Positions 25,868 to 33,275 of a DNA stretch of 64,000 nucleotides are shown here, one piece after another. Numbering within the stretch: the first letter of the stretch is position 1; each line of letters starts with the position of its first letter. The stretch is from Actinacidiphila yanglinensis (GTDB taxonomy: Bacteria > Actinomycetota > Actinomycetes > Streptomycetales > Streptomycetaceae): positions 124,001 through 188,000 of the forward strand of contig NZ_FNVU01000003.1 in assembly GCF_900107965.1 (NCBI RefSeq), given 5' to 3'. The notes below the pieces were generated by a model, which saw only the letters and a list, made by a program, of their open reading frames with translations, was not told the origin of the DNA and made no database searches. A program made the position numbers and the translations under genes.

Positions 25868-26650
25868 GTGAGCGGCTCACCGGAGGAGCGACGGAATGTC
25901 GAGCGAGGCCGCGCGGCCTCGCTCGCGGCCGCGAGCGTCCACGGGGTCACCCGGGGCGTCGGCGGCGGTGCTCGTGCGGGCGGGCGGCTGGCCAAGGTCG
26001 GCATCGGCTCGGTCGCCGAGCGGCTCGTCGAGAGTGCTCCGCGCATCCCCGTGCGCGGACTCGACACGCTTCGCGCCCAGTTCCCCGGCCTCGGCCCGGA
26101 CGAGATCGCGGACCGGCTGATCGCCGCAGCCGTGAAGGGCACCATGACGGTCGGCGCCGGTGTGGGCGCGGCCGCCATGCTGCCGACCCCGCCCGCGATG
26201 CCGGCCGAACTGGCCGCGGAGACCCTCGGCGTGGCCGCCGTCGAGTACAAGCTCATCGCCGAGCTGCACGAGGTCTACGGACTGCGTGTCCCCGGCACCG
26301 CGCGTGAGCGCGCCACCGCCTACCTGTGGTCGTGGACGGAGCAGCGCGGCATCGACGCGCTGAAGCTGTCGACCCTCAACGTGGCGCTCGGCACCAGCAT
26401 GAAGCGGGAGATGCGGCAGCGGCTCCTGCGCCGGACCCTCAGACACACCCCGTCGCTGACGCCGTTCATGATCGGCGCCGCCGTCGGCGCGCTGATGAAC
26501 CGGCGCGACACCCGCAAGCTCGCCCGCCGGGTCCGCAAGGACCTGCGCGCCCACCAGCTGCCCTGGCCGCTGATCGTGGAGAGCGCCGAGCTCAGTGGCG
26601 AGGCGGGCCACCCCGGATCGTCCGAACCCCCCGGCCCCGTCCAGGAGTAG
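25868..26650 (+). CDS. Conserved hypothetical protein, possibly EcsC-like
   Basis: A 260-residue protein I do not recognise with certainty. It has a Gly/Ala-rich segment (TMTVGAGVGAAAMLPTPPAMP), the block LGVAAVEYKLIAELHEVYGL, and a Gly-rich hydrophobic segment near residue 200 (PFMIGAAVGALMNRR). The Gly-rich run followed by an Ile-Ala-Glu-Tyr helix is reminiscent of EcsC-family proteins. The start is odd: GTG 25868 has no ribosome site, whereas GGAGGAG at 25882 fits an ATG at 25896 in another frame. It lies 12 bp after the DUF4193 gene, so coupling could explain initiation. Confidence 0.7.
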   Translation: MSGSPEERRNVERGRAASLAAASVHGVTRGVGGGARAGGRLAKVGIGSVAERLVESAPRIPVRGLDTLRAQFPGLGPDEIADRLIAAAVKGTMTVGAGVGAAAMLPTPPAMPAELAAETLGVAAVEYKLIAELHEVYGLRVPGTARERATAYLWSWTEQRGIDALKLSTLNVALGTSMKREMRQRLLRRTLRHTPSLTPFMIGAAVGALMNRRDTRKLARRVRKDLRAHQLPWPLIVESAELSGEAGHPGSSEPPGPVQE

Positions 26651-26685
26651 CCGCTGAGGGCCCCCAGCGAGGTCCCTCCGCCCGC

Positions 26686-26711
26686 GTGACCGCCCGTGGC
26701 GGGCGCGTCAC
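26686..26711. terminator. Bidirectional terminator
   Basis: GTGAC-CGCCCG and CGGGCG-c-GTCAC form an 11-bp stem with one bulge and a TGG loop, between the convergent hypothetical and DUF3093 genes. It ends next to the DUF3093 stop. Confidence 0.75.
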
Positions 26712-27182
26712 CTAGCTCGCGCGACCGGCCGTCCTGAGCGCACCCAGCGCGTCGGCCAGCTGCTGCGGCGAGCGGGTCGAGAGGTAGACGTACGGCGTCG
26801 GGTCCGCCGGATCGGTCACCTCCACCTTCAGGGCCGTCGGCACGTAGGACCGCAGCAGCATGAACGCGCGCGGGTCCGCCTTGTACGACCGCCAGGCCAC
26901 GGCCTCCTCCCGGTCGAGCACCACGGCGTCGCCCAGTGCCTCCAGCGGGATGCGCGCCTTGCCCGCGACCAGCGATCCGGCCACCACGCGGATCCGCGCG
27001 GAGCCGTAGGAGCTGACCATCATCATCGACAGGGCCGCGCCCACCACCAGGCCGCCGAGCATCGCCAGCAGGCCGAAGGGGAAGAAGACCAGGGCCAGGC
27101 CGACGCCCCCGCCGATGGCCATGAACCACCAGGAGCGCGGCACGGTGAGGCGTTCGTCGTAGGGCTGCGTGGCACCAGGCAT
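26712..27182 (-). CDS. DUF3093 membrane protein
   Basis: A 156-residue actinobacterial DUF3093 protein: a short cytoplasmic N terminus (YDERLTVPRSWW), two adjacent membrane helices (about residues 18-62), and a soluble beta-rich domain with RIRVVAGSLVAGKARIPLEALG and PYVYLSTRSPQQLADAL. The architecture resembles PH-like (bPH2) membrane proteins. Function unknown. ATG 27182 lacks a Shine-Dalgarno; CAGTCT ends 6 nt upstream, consistent with a leaderless mRNA. It is divergent from the thioesterase-dut unit. Confidence 0.85.
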   Translation of the reverse strand: MPGATQPYDERLTVPRSWWFMAIGGGVGLALVFFPFGLLAMLGGLVVGAALSMMMVSSYGSARIRVVAGSLVAGKARIPLEALGDAVVLDREEAVAWRSYKADPRAFMLLRSYVPTALKVEVTDPADPTPYVYLSTRSPQQLADALGALRTAGRAS

Positions 27183-27281
27183 GGCACAAGACTGCCATGC
27201 CCCCCACGGGCCGCCGCTCGCGGACCGGGCGAGCGCGGCAGAGCCGTGCGGGCGAACAGGGGCACCCACTGGTTTGCGCGA

Positions 27282-27287
27282 TAAGGT
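27282..27287 (+). promoter_or_regulatory. Candidate -10 element of a leaderless transcript (thioesterase-dut)
   Basis: TAAGGT ends 7 nt before the GTG at 27295; no Shine-Dalgarno is present between them. No good -35 is visible. Confidence 0.45.
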
Positions 27288-27294
27288 CTGCGGC

Positions 27295-27900
27295 GTGAGT
27301 GCAGCCACAACACCTCCGAACGCGAGCCGACCGGGCCTGGCGCCGCCGCCCGGCGCCGCCGCGCCCGTACGGCATCCCGAGGCGCCCGTGCCCGGCGAAC
27401 TGCTCGGCGCGCACTACGACCAGTGCTTCGGCTGCGGCGAATCCCAGCCGCACGGGCTGCACCTGGCGGCCCGCGCGGGCGAAGGCGTGAGCGTCACCGC
27501 GGAGTTCACCGTGCAGCCGGCCCACCAGGGGGCGCCCGGGCTCGCGCACGGCGGGGTGCTGGTCACCGCGCTGGACGAGACGCTCGGCTCGCTGAGCTGG
27601 ATGCTGCGGATCATCGCGGTGACCGGGCGGCTGGAGTCGGACTTCCTGCGGCCGGTGCCGGTGGGTTCGACCCTGTACCTGTCCGCGCGCTGCACCGCGG
27701 TGGACGGACGCAAGATCTACAGCAGCGCCGAGGGGCGGATCGGCGGCCCGGACGGCCCGGTGGCGGTCCGCGCCGACGCGCTGTTCGTCGAGGTGGAACT
27801 CGGCCACTTCACCCGCAACGGCCGCCCGGAGGAGATCAAGGCCGCGATGGCCGACCCGGACCAGGTCAAGGTCGCGCGCGCCTTCGAGGTGAACCCGTGA
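27295..27900 (+). CDS. PaaI-type hotdog thioesterase
   Basis: A 201-residue single-hotdog acyl-CoA thioesterase-like protein. A disordered Pro/Ala-rich N terminus is followed by CFGCGESQPHGLHL, the family segment GLAHGGVLVTALDETLG with the HGG catalytic loop, and LESDFLRPVPVGSTLYL. It probably hydrolyses a CoA thioester in the cytoplasm. GTG 27295 is chosen because it begins the downstream-conserved part and fits the leaderless signal at 27282-27287. Its stop overlaps the dut start by 4 nt (GTGA). Confidence 0.82.
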   Translation: MSAATTPPNASRPGLAPPPGAAAPVRHPEAPVPGELLGAHYDQCFGCGESQPHGLHLAARAGEGVSVTAEFTVQPAHQGAPGLAHGGVLVTALDETLGSLSWMLRIIAVTGRLESDFLRPVPVGSTLYLSARCTAVDGRKIYSSAEGRIGGPDGPVAVRADALFVEVELGHFTRNGRPEEIKAAMADPDQVKVARAFEVNP

Positions 27901-28421
27901 GCCGGCCGCCGGTGGATGTGCTGCTGCGCCGGCTCGACGACTCGGTGCCGGTGCCGGAGTACGCGCACCCCGGGGACGCCGGCGCCGATCTGATCACCAC
28001 GGAAGCGGCCGAACTGGCGCCCGGCGAGCGGGCGGTGCTGCCCACGGGCATCGCCCTCGCGCTGCCGGACGGCTACGCGGCCTTCGTCCACCCGCGTTCC
28101 GGCCTGGCCGCGCGCTGCGGAGTGGCGATGGTGAATGCCCCGGGAACGGTGGATGCCGGGTACCGTGGGGAGATCAAGGTGATCGTGGTCAATCTCGACC
28201 CGCGCGAAACCGTCAGGTTCGAGCCGGGCGATCGGGTCGCCCAACTGGTCGTCCAGCAGGTCGAGCGGGTTCGCTTCCACGAGGTCGCGGAACTGCCGGG
28301 CTCTGCCAGGGCCGCGGGGGGCTTCGGCTCCACGGGGGGTCACGCCGCGGTGCAGACACCGTCGGCGGACACGTCCAGCAACGGATACGCATCGGTCGTC
28401 AGCGACCGGGAAGGACAGTGA
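27897..28421 (+). CDS. dut: dUTP diphosphatase
   Basis: Trimeric dUTPase, converting dUTP to dUMP and pyrophosphate, which keeps uracil out of DNA and feeds dTMP synthesis. All five family motifs are visible in the 174-residue protein: DAGADL (27-32), HPRSGLAARCG, APGTVDAGYRGEI with the catalytic Asp and Tyr, DRVAQLVV, and the flexible arm GGFGSTGG. The C-terminal extension beyond the arm is slightly longer than in many homologues. It overlaps both neighbours by 4 nt. Confidence 0.95.
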   Translation: MSRPPVDVLLRRLDDSVPVPEYAHPGDAGADLITTEAAELAPGERAVLPTGIALALPDGYAAFVHPRSGLAARCGVAMVNAPGTVDAGYRGEIKVIVVNLDPRETVRFEPGDRVAQLVVQQVERVRFHEVAELPGSARAAGGFGSTGGHAAVQTPSADTSSNGYASVVSDREGQ

Positions 28422-29194
28422 CCGTGTTCCGTCGTCGCAAGGAGCGCGAAGACGCCATCGACGAGCTCGACGAGGCCGAGGGCCCCGGCGACTCGGCGGA
28501 GGACACCGCGGAGCCGGACGACTCCGAGGAGTCGTCCGACTACAGCCTCCCGCCCGCCCCGCGGCCCGACGGCCCGTGGGACGTGAGCGAGGTGCAGGAG
28601 CCCGGCGAGGGCCGGGTGGACCTCGGCGGCCTGTTCGTGCCCGGTGTCGACGGTATGGAGCTGCGGGTCGAGGTGGCCGGCGAGTCCATCGTCGCCGCGA
28701 CCGTGGTGCTGCGGGACAGCGCCGTGCAGCTCCAGGCGTTCGCCGCCCCGAAGTCGGAGGGCATCTGGGGCGAGGTGCGCGAGGAGATCGCCTCGGGCAT
28801 CACCCAGCAGGGCGGCATCGTCGACGAGGTCGAAGGCCCGCTCGGATGGGAGCTGCGCGCGCAGGTCCCCGTCCAACTGCCCGACGGCACCAACGGAGTG
28901 CAGCTCGTGCGCTTCATCGGCTGCGACGGTCCGCGCTGGTTCCTGCGCGGCGTGATCTCCGGCCAGGGTGCGGTGCAGCCCGCCGCGGCCGGTGTGCTGG
29001 AGTCGGTCTTCCGTGACACCGTGGTGCTGCGCGGTGACGCTCCGATGGCGCCGCGCGACCCGATCGTGCTGAAGCTGCCGAACGACGCGCAGATGGTGCC
29101 GGACGGCACGGCGCCCGAGCCGAGCGAGCCGTCGAAGTTCGGTGACGGCATCGACCCGATGCGGCGCGGCCCGGAGATCACCGAGCTGCACTGA
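28418..29194 (+). CDS. DUF3710 protein
   Basis: A 258-residue actinobacterial DUF3710 protein. A charged acidic N terminus (about 45 residues) is followed by a conserved domain with VDLGGLFVPGVDGMELRVE, LQAFAAPKSEGIWGEVREEI and GPRWFLRGVISG. No catalytic motif or membrane segment is evident. The GTG at 28418 overlaps the dut stop. The gene follows dut in mycobacteria too, from memory, suggesting a functional link, but its role is unknown. Confidence 0.9.
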   Translation: MTVFRRRKEREDAIDELDEAEGPGDSAEDTAEPDDSEESSDYSLPPAPRPDGPWDVSEVQEPGEGRVDLGGLFVPGVDGMELRVEVAGESIVAATVVLRDSAVQLQAFAAPKSEGIWGEVREEIASGITQQGGIVDEVEGPLGWELRAQVPVQLPDGTNGVQLVRFIGCDGPRWFLRGVISGQGAVQPAAAGVLESVFRDTVVLRGDAPMAPRDPIVLKLPNDAQMVPDGTAPEPSEPSKFGDGIDPMRRGPEITELH

Positions 29195-29211
29195 GCCCGC
29201 CGGACCCACCC

Positions 29212-29244
29212 CACCCGGTCGCCGGCACGTTCGGCGGCCGGGTG
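29212..29244 (+). terminator. Terminator after the thioesterase-dut-DUF3710 operon
   Basis: CACCCGG (29212-29218) plus CGCCG (29220-29224) pair with CGGCG (29232-29236) and CCGGGTG (29238-29244), giving 12 bp around a 7-nt loop with one opposed mismatch. Confidence 0.8.
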
Positions 29245-29484
29245 ATCTGTGCGTGCCGTGCCCCGTGGCCGGCCTCGCCAACTCCGCGCGTCGTCCTGAT
29301 CGTTACCCGCCACCGGCTGGTTTCCCGGCGGTCGCGGCGTACCGTACGGATACGCGGCGGCCGGACCGTGACCATGGCGGCGGCCGGGACCGCGCCGGCG
29401 GGGACGACCGTGGAAGCGCCGGCGGGGGCCACCGCGACGGGGCCGGCCCGATCGGAGAACGGGCCGGGAGGGGGAGGAAGAAGC

Positions 29485-30240
29485 ATGAGCGAGCAGTTCG
29501 CCGACCGGACCGGTGCGGGCACCGCCGTCGACGAGGGTCCGGACGCCGGTGACATGGTCGTCGTCGAGGACCTGCGGCGTACCTACGGCTCCGGCGACAC
29601 CGCCGTGCCCGCGCTGCGCGGGGTGTCCTTCTCCGTGCCGCGCGGCGAACTGGTCGCGCTCAAAGGCCGTTCCGGGTCCGGGAAGACCACCATCCTGAAC
29701 CTGGTCGGCGGCCTGGACAGCCCGGACGGCGGCCGCATCGTGCTGGACGGCACCGACCTGGCCGGGCTCGGCGACGACGCCTTGCTGGCGCTGCGCCGCG
29801 ACCGGATCGGCTTCGTCTTCCAGTCCTTCGGGCTCATCCCGATCCTGACCGCCGCCGAGAATGTCGGCGTGCCGATGCGGCTGCGCAAGGTCCCGCCGCG
29901 CGAGCGGGAGGAGCGCGTCGAGTTGCTGCTCTCCCTGGTCGGCCTCGCCGACCACGCCGCGCAGCGGCCGGGGGAGATGTCCGGCGGCCAGCAGCAACGC
30001 GTCGCGATCGCCCGCGCGCTCGCCAACCGCCCGGTGCTGCTGATCGCCGACGAGCCCACCGGGCAGCTCGACGCGGACACCGGACTGGCGGTGATGGAGC
30101 TGCTGCGCGCGGTGGTGCGCAGCGAGGGCGTGACGGCGCTGGTCGCCACGCACGACGCGCAGCTGCTTGCCCTGGCCGACCGGGTGCTGGAGCTGCGGGA
30201 CGGGCGGATCGTCGACGCGCGCGAGGCGGACACGCCCTAG
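29485..30240 (+). CDS. ABC transporter ATP-binding protein (MacB/LolD type), no permease adjacent
   Basis: A 251-residue ABC ATPase. Walker A is GRSGSGKT (61-68), the Q-loop is FVFQSFGLIP, the signature is MSGGQQQR, Walker B is VLLIADEPT and the H-loop is VATHD. The sequence type (LNLVGGLDSPDGG) is that of MacB/LolD/FtsE-like ATPases that pair with FtsX-fold permeases. ATG 29485 has a strong GGGAGGGGGAGGA. No permease gene is adjacent, so either the partner lies elsewhere or the ATPase acts alone. It sits inside a block otherwise conserved in Actinobacteria. Confidence 0.9.
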   Translation: MSEQFADRTGAGTAVDEGPDAGDMVVVEDLRRTYGSGDTAVPALRGVSFSVPRGELVALKGRSGSGKTTILNLVGGLDSPDGGRIVLDGTDLAGLGDDALLALRRDRIGFVFQSFGLIPILTAAENVGVPMRLRKVPPREREERVELLLSLVGLADHAAQRPGEMSGGQQQRVAIARALANRPVLLIADEPTGQLDADTGLAVMELLRAVVRSEGVTALVATHDAQLLALADRVLELRDGRIVDAREADTP

Positions 30241-30378
30241 CGTCCGGCACGCAGGAGACGGGGCGCGCGGCCCACGCGGGAGACGGGCGCGGTTCGACGG
30301 GGCCGGCGTCGCGCCGGTGCGGCGGGAACGTGCCCGGCGTTGCCGCCCGAGCACTCTGGTCCCCGGTGGGCATCCCGG

Positions 30379-30384
30379 TACCCT
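30379..30384 (+). promoter_or_regulatory. Candidate -10 element for the OB-fold gene
   Basis: TACCCT fits TANNNT and ends 7 nt before ATG 30392, with no Shine-Dalgarno between. Confidence 0.5.
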
Positions 30385-30391
30385 GGATCTC

Positions 30392-30790
30392 ATGAGTGGT
30401 GGTATCCGTTCCGACAGGCCCGCGGGTCGCTTCCGTCGCATGCTCGATCGCCTGTCCTCCTCGCAGGAGGAACTGGACTCCGAGGAACTGCAACAGGACG
30501 CCCTCGCGGTCGGTTGCACGCGGATCTGCGACTGCTCCGACCGACAGATCGTGTCCGTGACCGGTACGCTGCGTACGGTCACGCTCCGTCCTCGGGCCGG
30601 CGTGCCCGCACTGGAAGCCGAGCTCTTCGACGGTTCGGCCGCGCTCGGCGTGGTGTGGCTGGGGCGCCGCAGCATCGTCGGCATAGAACCAGGACGCATG
30701 ATCATCGCGTCCGGCCGGATCTCCATGAACCGGGGCCGTCCGGTGCTGTTCAACCCCAAGTACGAGCTGCGTCCGGTCGGACAGGAGTAA
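30392..30790 (+). CDS. OB-fold nucleic-acid-binding-domain protein
   Basis: A 132-residue protein with a short helical N terminus (FRRMLDRLSSSQEELDSEE) and an OB fold (IVSVTGTLRTVTLRP, LEAELFDGSAALGVVWLG, GRMIIASGRISMNRGRPVLFNPKY). The same small protein precedes a DUF3159 gene in mycobacteria, from memory. It may bind RNA or single-stranded DNA, but no activity is assigned. Its stop is 4 bp before the next start, so the two genes are one unit. Confidence 0.88.
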   Translation: MSGGIRSDRPAGRFRRMLDRLSSSQEELDSEELQQDALAVGCTRICDCSDRQIVSVTGTLRTVTLRPRAGVPALEAELFDGSAALGVVWLGRRSIVGIEPGRMIIASGRISMNRGRPVLFNPKYELRPVGQE

Positions 30791-30794
30791 CCAG

Positions 30795-31577
30795 GTGACG
30801 TCGATCGACAACACGGATCAGACGGTGGGCGCCGATCCGGCGGGCCCCGACGGTCCGCAGGGCACCGACGAGGCGGCCCGCGCGGTGACCGAGGCGGCGC
30901 TCTTCGAGGCGTTCGGCGGGGTCCGCGGCATGGTGGAGACCACCGTGCCGGGGCTGATCTTCGTCGCGATCTACACGGTCAACCACGACATCAAGAGCTC
31001 GGCGATCGCCTCGCTCGCGCTGTCCGTGGTGATGGGCGTGACCCGGCTGCTCCAGCGCGACACCCTCAAGCACGCCTTCAGCGGGGTGTTCGGGGTCGCC
31101 TTCGGCGCGGTCTTCGCGATGATGTCGGGCAACGCGAAGAACTTCTACCTGCCGGGCATGCTCTACACGCTCGGCCTCGCGATCGCCTACATCGTCACCG
31201 CGGCGGCCAGGGTCCCGCTGCTCGGCCTGATCCTCGGGCCGATCTTCAAGGAGAACCTGTCGTGGCGCACCCGCAACCCGGGGCGGCTGCGGGCGTACAC
31301 CAAGGCGAGCTGGGCGTGGGGCCTGATCCTGCTGGCCAAGTCCGCGATCCTCTTCCCGCTGTACTGGTGGGGCAACGCGACGCAGCTCGGCTGGGTCAAG
31401 GTGGCGCTCGGCATCCCGCCGTTCCTGCTGTCGGTCTACCTCACCTGGATCTTCCTGGTGAAGGCGCCGCCGCCGATCGACGTGATCGCGGAGATGGAGG
31501 CGGCGGAGAAGGCCGAGAAGGAGGAGAAGGCCGCGCAGGCCGAGAAGGACCACGAGGCGTCGCCCGTCTCGGACTGA
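30795..31577 (+). CDS. DUF3159 membrane protein
   Basis: A 260-residue integral membrane protein of the DUF3159 family with about six hydrophobic segments. Characteristic stretches are EAFGGVRGMVETTVPGLIF, TRLLQRDTLKHAFSGVFGV and KENLSWRTRNPGRLRAY. The C-terminal tail is highly charged (EAAEKAEKEEKAAQAEKD) and probably a cytosolic helix. GTG 30795 follows the OB-fold gene closely. Function unknown; the neighbouring TrkA and KimA-like genes make ion handling a reasonable but unproven guess. Confidence 0.9.
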   Translation: MTSIDNTDQTVGADPAGPDGPQGTDEAARAVTEAALFEAFGGVRGMVETTVPGLIFVAIYTVNHDIKSSAIASLALSVVMGVTRLLQRDTLKHAFSGVFGVAFGAVFAMMSGNAKNFYLPGMLYTLGLAIAYIVTAAARVPLLGLILGPIFKENLSWRTRNPGRLRAYTKASWAWGLILLAKSAILFPLYWWGNATQLGWVKVALGIPPFLLSVYLTWIFLVKAPPPIDVIAEMEAAEKAEKEEKAAQAEKDHEASPVSD

Positions 31578-31584
31578 GTGCCCT

Positions 31585-31649
31585 CCCGGACATGCGAACG
31601 GGGCCCCGAACCACTTGTGGTGGTTCGGGGCCCCGTTCGCATGTCCGGG
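31585..31649. terminator. Very long perfect inverted repeat between convergent genes
   Basis: Two 30-nt arms (31585-31614 and 31620-31649) are perfectly complementary around the loop TTGTG. It lies just after the DUF3159 stop and about 50 bp from the end of the convergent TrkA gene. The obvious role is a bidirectional terminator, but the stem is about twice as long as the others here. Confidence 0.85.
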
Positions 31650-31699
31650 CGCTCCGCTTGCCCTGCTTGCCCTGCGCCTTGCGGGCCGGCTGCTCGGGC

Positions 31700-32377
31700 C
31701 TACTCGCCGCTTGCGGCGTCCTGGACCGACAGCAGGTCCTCCAACTGCTCCTCGCGGTGCGGCGCCGCCACGAACAGCAGCTCGTCGCCCGCCTCCAGGG
31801 CGTCGTCCTTGGAGGGCGTGAGCACCCGGTTGCCGCGGATGATCGTCACCAGAGAGGTGTCGGTGGGCCACTCCACGTCACCGACCCGGGTGCCGACGAG
31901 CGCGGCCTCCTCGGGCAGCGTCAACTCGACGAGGTTCGCGTCCCCCTGGCTGAAGCGCAGCAGTCGTACCAGGTCGCCGACGCTCACCGCCTCCTCGACC
32001 AGTGCCGACATCAGGCGCGGGGTGGAGACGGCGACGTCGACACCCCAGGACTCGTTGAACAGCCACTCGTTCTTGGGGTTGTTCACGCGGGCGACGACCC
32101 GTGGGACGCCGTACTCCGTCTTGGCGAGCAGCGACACCACCAGGTTGACCTTGTCGTCGCCGGTGGCGGCGATCACCACGTTGCAGCGCTGGAGCGCGGC
32201 CTCGTCGAGCGAGGTGATCTCGCAGGCGTCGGCGAGCAGCCACTCCGCTTGCGGGACCCGCTCCACGGAGATGGAGGTCGGGTTCTTGTCGACCAGCAGC
32301 ACCTCGTGGCCGTTCTCCAGCAGTTCCGCGGCGATGGAGCGGCCGACGGCGCCGGCCCCGGCGATGGCGACCCTCAT
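31700..32377 (-). CDS. ceoC: TrkA-type potassium channel/transporter regulatory protein (RCK domain)
   Basis: A 225-residue cytoplasmic gating subunit. RCK_N has the nucleotide-binding motif GAGAVGRSIAAELL and the acidic DKNP after strand 2, plus VVIAATGDDKVNLVVSLLAK. RCK_C starts around residue 140 (LVELTLPEEAALVGTRVGD). Such proteins bind NAD(H)/ATP, and RCK_C domains can bind c-di-AMP. ATG 32377 overlaps the stop of the upstream trkA paralogue by 4 nt. In Mycobacterium the equivalent pair is ceoB-ceoC, also convergent with a DUF3159 gene. Confidence 0.9.
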   Translation of the reverse strand: MRVAIAGAGAVGRSIAAELLENGHEVLLVDKNPTSISVERVPQAEWLLADACEITSLDEAALQRCNVVIAATGDDKVNLVVSLLAKTEYGVPRVVARVNNPKNEWLFNESWGVDVAVSTPRLMSALVEEAVSVGDLVRLLRFSQGDANLVELTLPEEAALVGTRVGDVEWPTDTSLVTIIRGNRVLTPSKDDALEAGDELLFVAAPHREEQLEDLLSVQDAASGE

Positions 32378-33042
32378 GACTGCGCCCCCTCGGGCCCCTT
32401 GGCGAACGCGGCCTCGACGTCGGCGACGCCGTCGGTGCGCATCATGACGTGGACGAGGTCGCCTTCCTGCAGCACCGTCTGGGAGGTCGGCAGCGTGGCC
32501 TCGCCGAGCCGGGTGAGAAAGGCCACACGGACGCCGGTCTCGTCCTGCAGCCGGCTCACCTTGTGGCCGATCCAGGCGGCGGGGGTGTGCACTTCGGCCA
32601 GCTGGACACCGCCGCTGGGGTCGCGCCACAGCGGTTCGGCGCCGGACGGCAGCAGCCTGCGCAGCATCTGGTCGGCGGTCCAGCGCACGGTGGCCACCGT
32701 CGGGATGCCCAGGCGCTGGTAGACCTCGGCGCGCTTGGGGTCGTAGATCCGGGCCGCCACGTTCTCGATGCCGAACATCTCGCGGGCCACCCGGGCCGCG
32801 ATGATGTTGGAGTTGTCGCCGCTGCTGACGGCCGCGAAGGCGCCCGCCTCCTCGATTCCGGCCTCACGCAGCGTGTCCTGGTCGAACCCGACTCCGGTCA
32901 CCCGACGCCCGCCGAACCCGGAGCCGAGCCGGCGGAACGCCGTCGGGTCCTGGTCGATCACCGCGACCGTATGACCATGCTGTTCGAGGGAGTGCGCGAG
33001 CGCTGAACCCACTCGCCCGCATCCCATAATCACGACGTGCAC
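32374..33042 (-). CDS. ceoB: TrkA-type potassium uptake regulatory protein (RCK domain)
   Basis: A 222-residue paralogue of the next gene. The Rossmann motif is MGCGRVGSALAHSLEQHG with DQDP following; AAVSSGDNSNIIAARVAREMFG and ARIYDPKRAEVY are typical. The RCK_C part contains TPAAWIGHKVSRLQDETGVRV. GTG 33042 has GGAAGGAC upstream. The two RCK proteins probably assemble together. The gene is divergent from the KimA-like transporter across a 233-bp gap, so a shared potassium-responsive control region is plausible. Confidence 0.9.
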   Translation of the reverse strand: MHVVIMGCGRVGSALAHSLEQHGHTVAVIDQDPTAFRRLGSGFGGRRVTGVGFDQDTLREAGIEEAGAFAAVSSGDNSNIIAARVAREMFGIENVAARIYDPKRAEVYQRLGIPTVATVRWTADQMLRRLLPSGAEPLWRDPSGGVQLAEVHTPAAWIGHKVSRLQDETGVRVAFLTRLGEATLPTSQTVLQEGDLVHVMMRTDGVADVEAAFAKGPEGAQS

Positions 33043-33263
33043 GACCGTCCTTCCGGCTGCCAACACTTGATGCCTGAGTCTGACGACTGATGCGACAAAG
33101 ACCGTGAAACCAAGAGCCGTCGTCGTAAAAGTTGGTCCAAGACTCTCAGACCGAGGGCCCAAGCTACACACGCGAGGGGTGGCGCAGAAGGTTCCGCCGG
33201 TGCGGTGGCACAAGTTCGTCACACTCGTCGGCCGCAGGGCACACGGGTGGGAGGCACATCCCT

Positions 33264-33269
33264 TAACAT
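33264..33269 (+). promoter_or_regulatory. Candidate -10 element for the KimA-like gene
   Basis: TAACAT (TANNNT) ends 6 nt before the GTG at 33276, with no ribosome site between. I looked in the 233-bp gap for a ydaO (c-di-AMP) riboswitch and could not support one. Confidence 0.45.
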
Positions 33270-33275
33270 CGCGGG

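Noticed and set aside
33043-33275. Possible c-di-AMP (ydaO) riboswitch upstream of the KimA-like gene
   Set aside because: I could not identify the conserved ydaO elements, and a leaderless start leaves no 5' leader to hold one.
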